A stretch of 31,129 nucleotides of DNA from CAZEQL01 sp964514415 (GTDB taxonomy: Bacteria > Chloroflexota > Dehalococcoidia > GIF9 > AB-539-J10), in NCBI GenBank assembly GCA_964514415.1, contig CAZEQL010000008.1, positions 1 to 31,129 on the forward strand, in the 5' to 3' direction. The notes below the pieces were generated by a model, which saw only the letters and a list, made by a program, of their open reading frames with translations, did not search any database and was not told where the DNA came from. Of this stretch, positions 8,432-14,823 are shown piece after piece. Each line of letters opens with the position of its first letter. Position 1 is the stretch's first letter. A program made the translations under genes and the position numbers.

Positions 8432-8719
8432 TCAATCCTCCACTTTCACTACCAGATGGCGCAGAATCTCCTCTGAAGCACTAATCTCTATTTCGACCTC
8501 TTTAATCAATTTCGACTCCAACTGAAAACGTGTCAAGATATAGTAAGCCTCCATAAATTTCCTTATGGGGTAAGCCAACTTTCTTTTCCCCCATCTATCC
8601 GTCCCTCCCACCATTCCACCTCGGTCGCTAATAGAGTGCCCTACTTTATCTATGATTTTAGACACCCCTTCTTCATCAATCTCAGGATTTATTATACTCA
8701 CTAATTCATAATCACGCAT
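8432..8719 (-). CDS. rpsF: 30S ribosomal protein bS6
   Basis: A 95-aa ribosomal protein starting MRDYELVSIINPEIDEE, the standard bS6 N-terminus. GGMVGGTDRWGKRKLAYPIRKFMEAYYILTRFQ follows, with the conserved W-G-K-R-L-AYPI core. The C-terminal acidic helix is IEISASEEILRHLVVKVED. It heads the rpsF-ssb-rpsR cluster, and ssb begins 1 nt after its stop. A -10 like box (TATACT) lies about 30 nt upstream within the end of the neighbouring phosphoesterase gene region. Confidence 0.96.
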   Translation of the reverse strand: MRDYELVSIINPEIDEEGVSKIIDKVGHSISDRGGMVGGTDRWGKRKLAYPIRKFMEAYYILTRFQLESKLIKEVEIEISASEEILRHLVVKVED

Positions 8720-8750
8720 TTTTTACTTACCCAGATGCCAAATTCCCCCT

Positions 8751-8756
8751 AGTATA
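8751..8756 (-). promoter_or_regulatory. Candidate -10 box for the rpsF operon
   Basis: The minus strand reads TATACT at 8756-8751, about 31 nt upstream of the rpsF ATG. No good -35 box is visible at 16-18 nt spacing, where the DNA is the 3' end of the phosphoesterase gene. The call is therefore tentative; read-through from the phosphoesterase gene is an alternative. Confidence 0.3.
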
Positions 8757-8761
8757 ACATA

Positions 8762-9496
8762 CTAATAACCATAATTTAAGCGCTGAACCAAAGATAAAGG
8801 CAACTTATGCTTCATCATTTCCCTTTGGGTGATAGTTATATCATAATTAACCCGATAATGATAAATAATCCGCGCGTCACTATCATAAATAGCATAGCTG
8901 GCTCTGGGATCACCATCACGAGGTTGCCCTACACCTCCAGGATTAATAATTAGGCGACCATCCAAGGAAGCCAACCTTACTTCATTAGATATCCTTGCCC
9001 CGAAACAGTTCCCTTTTTTATCCTGCCAAAAAATTAATGGCACATGGGAATGACCTATAAAGCAAAATTTGGTATCGAAATAGTCAAAACTAGCATAAGC
9101 ATCTCCCACCGATAATAAATATTCCCAAATGGGCTGACGGGGGCTACCATGAACCAAAGTGAACCCACCCCGCACTAATTTATCAGGAAGGTTTTGTAAA
9201 TACTTCATATCTTCTTCAGTCAATTGCTTTGCTGTCCATTGGCAAGCTCGGGCTGCATCGGGATTAAAATCGGAAATGTTAATCTTGCCAGCGGCAGCCC
9301 AATCATGATTGCCAGCAACACAGGTGTGCTTGTACCGCTGCAAAAGCTCAATACAAGCATGGGGCTCAGGCCCATAGCCCACTATATCCCCCAAACACCA
9401 TATCTCATCAAATCCTCCTCTAGCTTCTACGTCATCTAGAACAGCCTCAAAAGCAGCTAAGTTACCATGAATATCGCCAAGAATAGCGTAACGCAT
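8762..9496 (-). CDS. Metallophosphoesterase family protein (calcineurin-like, YfcE/MJ0936-like)
   Basis: A 244-aa dimetal phosphoesterase. All five calcineurin-superfamily blocks are present: GDIHGN (7-12), GDIVGYGPEP (36-45), GNHDW (62-66), a later H in LVHGSPR, and GHSHVP. It belongs to the small single-domain subgroup that acts on phosphodiesters or phosphoproteins in vitro; the physiological substrate cannot be told from sequence. The gene is minus-strand, ends 42 nt before the rpsF ATG and may be co-transcribed into the rpsF operon. The 186-nt gap on its other side separates it from divergent thiL. Confidence 0.88.
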   Translation of the reverse strand: MRYAILGDIHGNLAAFEAVLDDVEARGGFDEIWCLGDIVGYGPEPHACIELLQRYKHTCVAGNHDWAAAGKINISDFNPDAARACQWTAKQLTEEDMKYLQNLPDKLVRGGFTLVHGSPRQPIWEYLLSVGDAYASFDYFDTKFCFIGHSHVPLIFWQDKKGNCFGARISNEVRLASLDGRLIINPGGVGQPRDGDPRASYAIYDSDARIIYHYRVNYDITITQREMMKHKLPLSLVQRLNYGY

Positions 9497-9654
9497 AGTA
9501 ATGGCGCCTCAATTTATCACCACAAGCTGAAAACGAAACAATTCCACAGCACCTCTCTAGAATTGCAAACTTGTTCTCAATGAAATGAGCGCTCTCGCTC
9601 CACTCTGCTTCAACTACGCCTTGCACCCTTCCGCTCTCTACAATGACTATAACA

Positions 9655-9684
9655 TTATCAGCTAGATTGTTAAAGTGCTATAAT
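9655..9684 (+). promoter_or_regulatory. Putative thiL promoter overlapping the annotated start
   Basis: A perfect TATAAT spans 9679-9684 and a weaker TTATCA is at 9655-9660 with an 18-nt spacer. The -10 box runs into the ATG at 9683. If it is used, transcription would begin near 9691 and only the second in-frame ATG (9695) could be the start. A further TATAAC at 9648-9653 has no well-spaced -35. Confidence 0.45.
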
Positions 9685-10723
9685 GACCAAAACAATGAAG
9701 CTATCCGAACTGGGAGAATTTGGCTTAATTGACCTTATACATAGTATTATTGATAACTTCAAGAATCCTCAACTTGCCTCGTGGCAACACCTTTTGATTG
9801 GCATCAGTGATGATGCTGCTGCGTGGCAAAGCAATGACCATATTCAGTTAGCTACCACAGATACTCTAGTTCAAGACATACATTTCGACCTAAATATCAC
9901 CACTTGGGAGGAACTAGGATGGAAGGCATTAGCAGTAAATTTGAGCGATATAGCTGCCATGGGTGGTATACCCAGGTATGCTTTAATTTCCCTGGCGCTG
10001 CCCAGTAACCTCGAAGTAGAAAACATCTCCAAATTCATTACCAGCCTGGTACAACTAGCCGGGGAATTTGGAATAGCTATTGCTGGAGGTAACCTGGCTG
10101 TTGCTCCCAACGTTGTTATCACTATCACCATCATAGGCTGTTCCAAAGGCAAATCGCTGCTTAGGCGATCAACAGCTACACCTGGTGAGCAGATAGCTGT
10201 CACAGGATATTTAGGGCTATCAGCAGCGGGCTTGAAAATGCTTAAGGGAGAAATCAACTTAGATGCCAAAACAAGTAACATCTTGAGACAAGGACACCTT
10301 CAACCCGTGCCAAAAGTAAAAGAGGGACAAATCCTAGTCAAACAGGGAGTTAAGAGCGCCATAGATATAAGTGATGGGCTTATTGCTGATCTTGACCATA
10401 TCTGCGAGTGCAGCAAAGTCAGCGCCAGGATAAAAATAGACCAAATACCTGTGCATCCCTTGGTCAAAACAAACTTTCCTAATTATCAAGAGCTAGCTTT
10501 ATGTGGTGGAGAGGATTACGAACTCCTTTTTACCGCTAGTAAACTTGTTATGAACCAAGTCAGGCAAACCCTAAACTGCCCAATAACTATAATTGGTGAC
10601 ATAGTAGAACAAATCTTGCCAGAACGAGTGATTGTAGTAGATAGCAAGGGAAATACCATCCCTTACGAAAAGCGCGGCTGGGAGCACTTTAAAAATGGAG
10701 CCTCTAAATCTAAATTCGCATAG
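9683..10723 (+). CDS. thiL: Thiamine-monophosphate kinase
   Basis: ThiL phosphorylates thiamine monophosphate with ATP to make thiamine diphosphate, the last step of the pathway. The 346-aa protein has the PurM/ThiL-fold signatures. GISDDAA (39-45) carries the Mg-binding aspartates. TTDTLVQDIHFDL (58-70), VNLSDIAAMGG, AGGNLAVAPN and AIDISDGLIADL follow, and the C-terminal GGEDYELLFT completes the set. ThiL proteins commonly begin MKLSELGEF, which matches the second Met (position 9695). The TATAAT overlapping the first ATG also favours that later start, giving 342 aa. The 3' end overlaps tsaE by 29 nt; the thiL-tsaE pairing is known in other bacteria. No thiamine (TPP) riboswitch was recognised upstream. 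Confidence 0.95.
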   Translation: MTKTMKLSELGEFGLIDLIHSIIDNFKNPQLASWQHLLIGISDDAAAWQSNDHIQLATTDTLVQDIHFDLNITTWEELGWKALAVNLSDIAAMGGIPRYALISLALPSNLEVENISKFITSLVQLAGEFGIAIAGGNLAVAPNVVITITIIGCSKGKSLLRRSTATPGEQIAVTGYLGLSAAGLKMLKGEINLDAKTSNILRQGHLQPVPKVKEGQILVKQGVKSAIDISDGLIADLDHICECSKVSARIKIDQIPVHPLVKTNFPNYQELALCGGEDYELLFTASKLVMNQVRQTLNCPITIIGDIVEQILPERVIVVDSKGNTIPYEKRGWEHFKNGASKSKFA

Positions 10724-11189
10724 TCCTGAGCAAACTAAGCTTCTGGGAAGCCACCTGGGTAAATTAGCCCAGAAGGGCGATGTTTTTCTCCTGGTAGGCG
10801 ATTTAGGAACAGGCAAAACTTGTCTGGTTCAGGGCATCGCTTGTGGGTTAGGTATAAAAGAATACCCCTTCAGTCCATCTTTTGTCATAATTAAGGAATA
10901 CCCTGGTAGGCTTCCCTTATATCATATTGATCTTTATCGCCTCGACCATATTAAGGAAATTGCTGACCTGGGATTGGAGGAATATTTTTATGGCGATGGA
11001 ATTTGCGTTATTGAATGGGCAGAAAGGGGATTACAAATATTACCCCCAGAAAATTTGCTCATCACGTTGAAGTATATCCTTACCCTTGAGACAGAGCGCA
11101 CTATTTGCTTAAAACCTGAAGGTGCGCGCTACTATGCATTATTAGAACAGCTTAAACCAATTTTAAATCAGGACAGGGCATGGAGTTAG
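10695..11189 (+). CDS. tsaE: tRNA N6-adenosine threonylcarbamoyltransferase-associated ATPase TsaE
   Basis: TsaE is the P-loop ATPase of the TsaBDE complex that makes t6A37 in tRNAs reading ANN codons. The 164-aa protein has a Walker A motif GDLGTGKT (35-42), then FSPSFVIIKEYPG and YHIDLYRL with the conserved HxDxYR, and VIEWAERG as the Walker B-like block. A ribosome-binding GGGAG lies upstream of the ATG. The gene starts inside thiL (29-nt overlap) and overlaps tsaB by 10 nt, so TsaE and TsaB are translationally coupled. tsaD and tsaC are not in the window. Confidence 0.95.
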   Translation: MEPLNLNSHSPEQTKLLGSHLGKLAQKGDVFLLVGDLGTGKTCLVQGIACGLGIKEYPFSPSFVIIKEYPGRLPLYHIDLYRLDHIKEIADLGLEEYFYGDGICVIEWAERGLQILPPENLLITLKYILTLETERTICLKPEGARYYALLEQLKPILNQDRAWS

Positions 11190-11893
11190 CCATAGATACC
11201 TCCTCTAATACCGCTGGCATTGCCTTATCTCATAAAGGCGAATTTCTAGCTGAGCTAACTTGGCAAACAGCTCAAAATCATACCGTGGAATTGTTGCCAA
11301 CTTTAATCCGATTGCTGGAGCAAGCTAAAGTAGAGCCAAATTCCTTGAAAGCAGTTATCATAGCTAAAGGACCAGGGAGCTTCAATGGGTTGCGTGTAGG
11401 AATAAGCATAGCCAAAGGATTAGCCTTTTCCCTAAACATTCCTTTACTCGGTGTAAGCACTTTGGAGGTTGAAGCTTACCCCTTTGCTTATACCGAGTTG
11501 CCTTTATGTCCCATTCACAAAGCTGGCCGTGGGGAGATAGCTACCGCGATGTATCACCAAAAAGATAACAAGTGGCATTGTCTAAAAAGGGAATATTTGA
11601 CCACGGTTGATATTTTGTGTCACCAAATCAAGCAAAAAACTCTTTTTTGCGGTGAAATCCCTCCAGAGGTAATGGGCGAGCTACAACAAAAATTGGGCAA
11701 GCGAGCTATAATACCACAACCTTTTCTTAGGATGCGTCGGGCTGGCTTCTTAGCCATATTAGGTTGGCAAAAATTGAATAGAGGGGAACAAGATGACCCA
11801 GCTACCTTACAGCCACTATATCTTCGCCCTCCTCATATAACAAAACCTCGGGAAAGGAGAATAGAAAATGCAAATTCCCAAATTAGATCTTGA
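11180..11893 (+). CDS. tsaB: tRNA threonylcarbamoyladenosine biosynthesis protein TsaB
   Basis: TsaB is the inactive ASKHA-fold partner of TsaD in t6A synthesis. The 237-aa protein begins MELAIDTSSNTAGIAL, with the typical HTVELLPTLIRLLEQA helix and the KGPGSFNGLRVGISIAKGLAFSLNIPLLGVSTLE core (the G-P-G-S-F-T-G-L-R-G type block). The half after about residue 110 is more divergent. It overlaps tsaE by 10 nt and the next gene by 26 nt, so the set is read as one operon. A rimI-type acetyltransferase, often next in this cluster, is replaced here by the thioesterase-HAD fusion. Confidence 0.93.
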   Translation: MELAIDTSSNTAGIALSHKGEFLAELTWQTAQNHTVELLPTLIRLLEQAKVEPNSLKAVIIAKGPGSFNGLRVGISIAKGLAFSLNIPLLGVSTLEVEAYPFAYTELPLCPIHKAGRGEIATAMYHQKDNKWHCLKREYLTTVDILCHQIKQKTLFCGEIPPEVMGELQQKLGKRAIIPQPFLRMRRAGFLAILGWQKLNRGEQDDPATLQPLYLRPPHITKPRERRIENANSQIRS

Positions 11894-12932
11894 GGATTTC
11901 TCAAACGAGTTTTGTTTTGCCTGCGGCGAAGAAAATCCCATAGGATTAAAGTTGAAACCTGTTTATGATGGAGAGAAGGTTAGGGCAGAGTTTATCGGAG
12001 GGAAATTCCATCAAGGTTGGAATAATGTAATCCACGGCGGTATTCTCTACACCCTCCTCGACGAAGTAACTGCTTATGCCATACTTTGCTGCGGCATTGA
12101 TTTTGGCGTTACTGCCAAAAGTGAGATGCGGTTCAAGCAAGTGGCACCTATCAATGAGCCAATTCAAATCTCCGCCTGGGTTACTAAACTGACAAAAAGG
12201 CTAGCAGAAACCAAGGGAGTGCTTGCCCTTAAAGACAGCACGGTTATAGCCGAAGGCAATTCTTTGTTCTACATTTGGAGGCGGTCAAAAAAGACCATAC
12301 TTTGGGACATGGACGGAGTTATTGCTGATTCTAACTTGTTCCACTTTACTGCCTGGCAGAAAGTTCTCGCTAAAAGAGGAGTAAAATTTACTGAGGAAGA
12401 TTTCACCAAACTTTTTGGCGCTAGGAACGACTTCATAATTCGCATTGCTCTCGGAGAGGAATTTCGTGAGGAGGACGTCGAGACTATAGCACAAGAAAAA
12501 GAGACACTCTTCCAAACCAAGGCAAGAGGAAATATCAAGCCATTTCATGGGGTAGTAAAACTACTAAACACAATTAAAAAGGGGAATTTCAAACTAGGGT
12601 TAGTTTCCTCAGCACCAAAAGAGAATATCGACCTGGTCAGCAGTGAACTCAACTTAGAAGGTTTTTTTGACTGCATCGTTTCTGGCAGAGAGGTAGTTGA
12701 AAGTAAACCAAGTCCCCAGATATTTCTTTTAGCCGCTAAAAAACTAGAAGCCGAACCCAAGGATTGCATCGTGATTGAAGATTCTCCCCTTGGTGTTAAA
12801 GCAGCTAAAGCTGCGGGAATGAGATGCTTGGCTGTAACCAATACTCACCCTAGACAGGAATTGGCTGAAGCTGATAGAGTAGTTGATTCTCTAGAAGAAG
12901 TTGATTTAATCACATTAATCCAAAGAGTATAA
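11868..12932 (+). CDS. Fusion of PaaI-type hotdog thioesterase with HAD-superfamily hydrolase
   Basis: A 354-aa two-domain protein. Residues about 10-137 are a hotdog domain of the PaaI/YbgC thioesterase type: CFACGEENPIGLKLKP, then HGGILYTLLDEV at 56-67. From residue 143 on there is a complete HAD hydrolase of the beta-phosphoglucomutase-like subfamily. Motif I is DMDG with Asp147/Asp149, motif II Ser247/Ser248, motif III Lys280 in ESKPSP, and motif IV Glu304-Asp305 in IVIEDSPLG. All catalytic residues are kept in both halves, so it may act as thioesterase and phosphatase. The ATG at 11868 follows a strong GGAAAGGAG. It overlaps tsaB by 26 nt and ends 20 nt before ndk. I saw no frameshift or internal start that would split it. 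The joint function is unknown. Confidence 0.85.
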   Translation: MQIPKLDLEDFSNEFCFACGEENPIGLKLKPVYDGEKVRAEFIGGKFHQGWNNVIHGGILYTLLDEVTAYAILCCGIDFGVTAKSEMRFKQVAPINEPIQISAWVTKLTKRLAETKGVLALKDSTVIAEGNSLFYIWRRSKKTILWDMDGVIADSNLFHFTAWQKVLAKRGVKFTEEDFTKLFGARNDFIIRIALGEEFREEDVETIAQEKETLFQTKARGNIKPFHGVVKLLNTIKKGNFKLGLVSSAPKENIDLVSSELNLEGFFDCIVSGREVVESKPSPQIFLLAAKKLEAEPKDCIVIEDSPLGVKAAKAAGMRCLAVTNTHPRQELAEADRVVDSLEEVDLITLIQRV

Positions 12933-12952
12933 CGAAGGGAGACCAATTAGAG

Positions 12953-13399
12953 ATGGAGAGAAGCTTGGTGCTTATCAAGCCCGATGCTGTGCAAAGGGGA
13001 TTGGCAGGTAAAATTATTTCTCGCTTTGAGAAAAGAGGACTCAAAATCGTGGCTATGAAAATGTTACAAATGGATAGAACCTTAGCACAGCGCCACTACG
13101 AGGTTCATAAGGGCAAGGCTTTCTTCAACGACTTAGTAAATTTCATTATCTCCAGCCCCATCATAGCTATCGTCTTTCAGGGGGGAAATGCCGTTGAGAT
13201 AATAAGGCGTACGATGGGCGAAACCGACCCAGCTAAGGCCCACCCCGGCACTATAAGAGGTGATTTCGGCATTGATATTGGACATAACTTAGTACACGGC
13301 TCTGATTCACCAGAAAACGCCTCCAAGGAAATAAACTTGTTTTTCTCAGCAGAGGAAATTTGCGACTACGACAGGAACATCGCTAGGTGGATTGGTTAA
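12953..13399 (+). CDS. ndk: Nucleoside diphosphate kinase
   Basis: Ndk transfers the gamma phosphate between NTPs and NDPs through a phosphohistidine. The 148-aa protein begins MERSLVLIKPDAVQRGLAG. It has the active-site block with His115 in NLVHGSDSPENA, the preceding RGDFG, and the Kpn-loop region GETDPAKAHPGTIRG. Its length matches the bacterial family. GGGAG lies upstream of the start. It follows the thioesterase-HAD gene by 20 nt and ends 10 nt from the convergent rsfS, leaving no room for a terminator between them. Confidence 0.97.
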   Translation: MERSLVLIKPDAVQRGLAGKIISRFEKRGLKIVAMKMLQMDRTLAQRHYEVHKGKAFFNDLVNFIISSPIIAIVFQGGNAVEIIRRTMGETDPAKAHPGTIRGDFGIDIGHNLVHGSDSPENASKEINLFFSAEEICDYDRNIARWIG

Positions 13400-13409
13400 A
13401 ATGCGTTAC

Positions 13410-13766
13410 TCATTGAATTCTAACCACAGGAATTGCCTCATCCCAGAGCTTATCAAGCTGATAATAATCTCGTTCTAGCGGGGCAAATACGTGAACTATA
13501 ACCGAACCAAAATCAGCAAGCATCCACCCTGAAGCTGGAACTCCTTCACTATGATGCGGCAGGATGCCCTTCTGCTTCAATGCCACACTAACACCCTGAC
13601 AAATGGCTTCAATATGGCGCTTGGTGTCGCCATTGCAGATAACAAAATAATCTGCAAACGAGCACACACCTCGGACATCCAGCATAACAATATCCTGTGC
13701 TTGCTTATCAGAAACAACCTCTACAGCCAGACGTGCTATCTTTTCTACTTCCAGAAAAACGCTCAC
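13410..13766 (-). CDS. rsfS: Ribosome silencing factor RsfS
   Basis: RsfS binds uL14 on the 50S subunit and blocks subunit joining when nutrients are scarce. The 118-aa protein has the family core: VMLDVRGVCSFADYFVICNGDTKRHIEAI, then EGVPASGWMLADFGSVIVHVF and the Y-Y-LDKLWDEA tail. The start is GTG at 13766. A purine-rich GGGGAGG lies immediately before it, which is closer than ideal, so the exact start is slightly uncertain. The gene stands alone on the minus strand here, not with the usual nadD neighbour. A TATAAT at 13794-13789 is its probable -10 box. Confidence 0.93.
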   Translation of the reverse strand: MSVFLEVEKIARLAVEVVSDKQAQDIVMLDVRGVCSFADYFVICNGDTKRHIEAICQGVSVALKQKGILPHHSEGVPASGWMLADFGSVIVHVFAPLERDYYQLDKLWDEAIPVVRIQ

Positions 13767-13788
13767 CTCCCCTATTACTACCTTTATT

Positions 13789-13840
13789 ATTATACTACTT
13801 ACAGCAAAGTTTGACCAAGGCTTCCCATATCATCTATATT
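13789..13840. promoter_or_regulatory. Back-to-back promoters for rsfS (-) and the endonuclease IV-like gene (+) sharing a -35 region
   Basis: On the plus strand TTGACC (13811-13816) and TATATT (13835-13840) are 18 nt apart. On the minus strand TGGTCA (13817-13812) and TATAAT (13794-13789) are 17 nt apart. The two -35 boxes use the same bases, so the two polymerases would compete. The plus promoter would start near 13847, at or just before the ATG at 13849. Confidence 0.5.
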
Positions 13841-13848
13841 ATATATGA

Positions 13849-14679
13849 ATGGCAGATTTGCTTTTTGGTCCAGCAGGAGTTCCATTAAGCGCCAAGGAAC
13901 GCTCCACGGAAAGTGGCATCCTCCGCGTTGCCGAATTAGGCCTGGGATGCATGGAACTAGAGTTTGTGCGAGGGGTAAAGATGAGCGAAAGGAGTGCCCT
14001 GATTATAGGGCAACTGGCTAAGGAAAAAGGAGTGGCCCTCAGCGCCCATGCCCCCTATTTCATAAACTTCAATGCCCACGAGCCAGAAAAATTAGTAGCC
14101 AGCCGAGGGAGGCTGCTACACGCTGTTCGCATTGCCTCTTTATGCAGAGCTAGAAGCGTGGTCTTCCATGCCGCTTTCTATCTGAATGACCCTCCAGATA
14201 AAACCTATGATATGGTAAGGAAGCAACTACGGGAAATAACCAGCGAGCTAAAAGCCGAAGACAACAAAGTATGGATAAGGCCCGAGACTACCGGGAAGGC
14301 CAGCCAGTTCGGCACCCTGGACGAGATAACAAAACTAAGCAGCGAGATCGAAGGAATACTTCCCTGCATCGACTTTGCTCACCTGCACGCCCGAACAGGG
14401 CAATTCAATTCCTGTGCTGAATTCACTGCCATCTTGGCACAAATAGAAAATAAACTAGGGAGAACAGCCCTGGATAACATGCACATACACGTCTCAGGAA
14501 TAGCTTATGGAAAAAAGGGTGAACTCAAACATTTAAATATGAAGGAATCCGACTTCAATTATGTTGACCTTATTAAGATTCTAAAAGCTTATAAGGTCAA
14601 AGGATTAGTTATTAGCGAAAGCCCTAATTTAGAGGATGACGCCTTACTTTTACAGGAAACTTATAATTCCCTAGATTAA
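13849..14679 (+). CDS. Endonuclease IV-like (AP endonuclease family 2) TIM-barrel protein
   Basis: A 276-aa protein of the xylose isomerase-like/Nfo TIM-barrel superfamily, whose best known members cut DNA at abasic sites with three zinc ions. Plausible metal ligands are in the expected order: His67 (SAHAPYF), His107 (VFHAAF), Glu146 (RPETTG), Asp175 and His178 (CIDFAHLHART), His212/His214 (MHIHVSG), His228 and Glu257 (ISESP). The motifs differ from canonical Nfo (for example RPETTGK for ENTAGQG), so the substrate may not be AP-site DNA. No Shine-Dalgarno precedes the ATG, and the likely -10 box lies only 8 nt upstream, which fits leaderless translation. The gene is flanked by rsfS (divergent) and ftsH. 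Confidence 0.8.
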   Translation: MADLLFGPAGVPLSAKERSTESGILRVAELGLGCMELEFVRGVKMSERSALIIGQLAKEKGVALSAHAPYFINFNAHEPEKLVASRGRLLHAVRIASLCRARSVVFHAAFYLNDPPDKTYDMVRKQLREITSELKAEDNKVWIRPETTGKASQFGTLDEITKLSSEIEGILPCIDFAHLHARTGQFNSCAEFTAILAQIENKLGRTALDNMHIHVSGIAYGKKGELKHLNMKESDFNYVDLIKILKAYKVKGLVISESPNLEDDALLLQETYNSLD

Positions 14680-14802
14680 GTTGACTTTATCATCTTGCGA
14701 GAGTTGCCCCGAATACAGTCCTCCTGACATTATTACAAGACTTGAAGTGTGCCAAAACAAATAACATAGAGGAGTTGATTTTCCTATTTGCCGTACCTCT
14801 GA

Positions 14803-14808
14803 TATAAT
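14803..14808 (+). promoter_or_regulatory. Candidate -10 box of ftsH
   Basis: A perfect TATAAT lies 15 nt before the ftsH ATG, predicting a start near 14815 and a leader of about 9 nt without a Shine-Dalgarno. The nearest TTGATT (14775-14780) has an over-long 22-nt spacer, so the -35 is unclear. The 144-nt gap 14680-14823 holds nothing else recognised. Confidence 0.4.
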
Positions 14809-14823
14809 AAAAATGAGTAGAAT

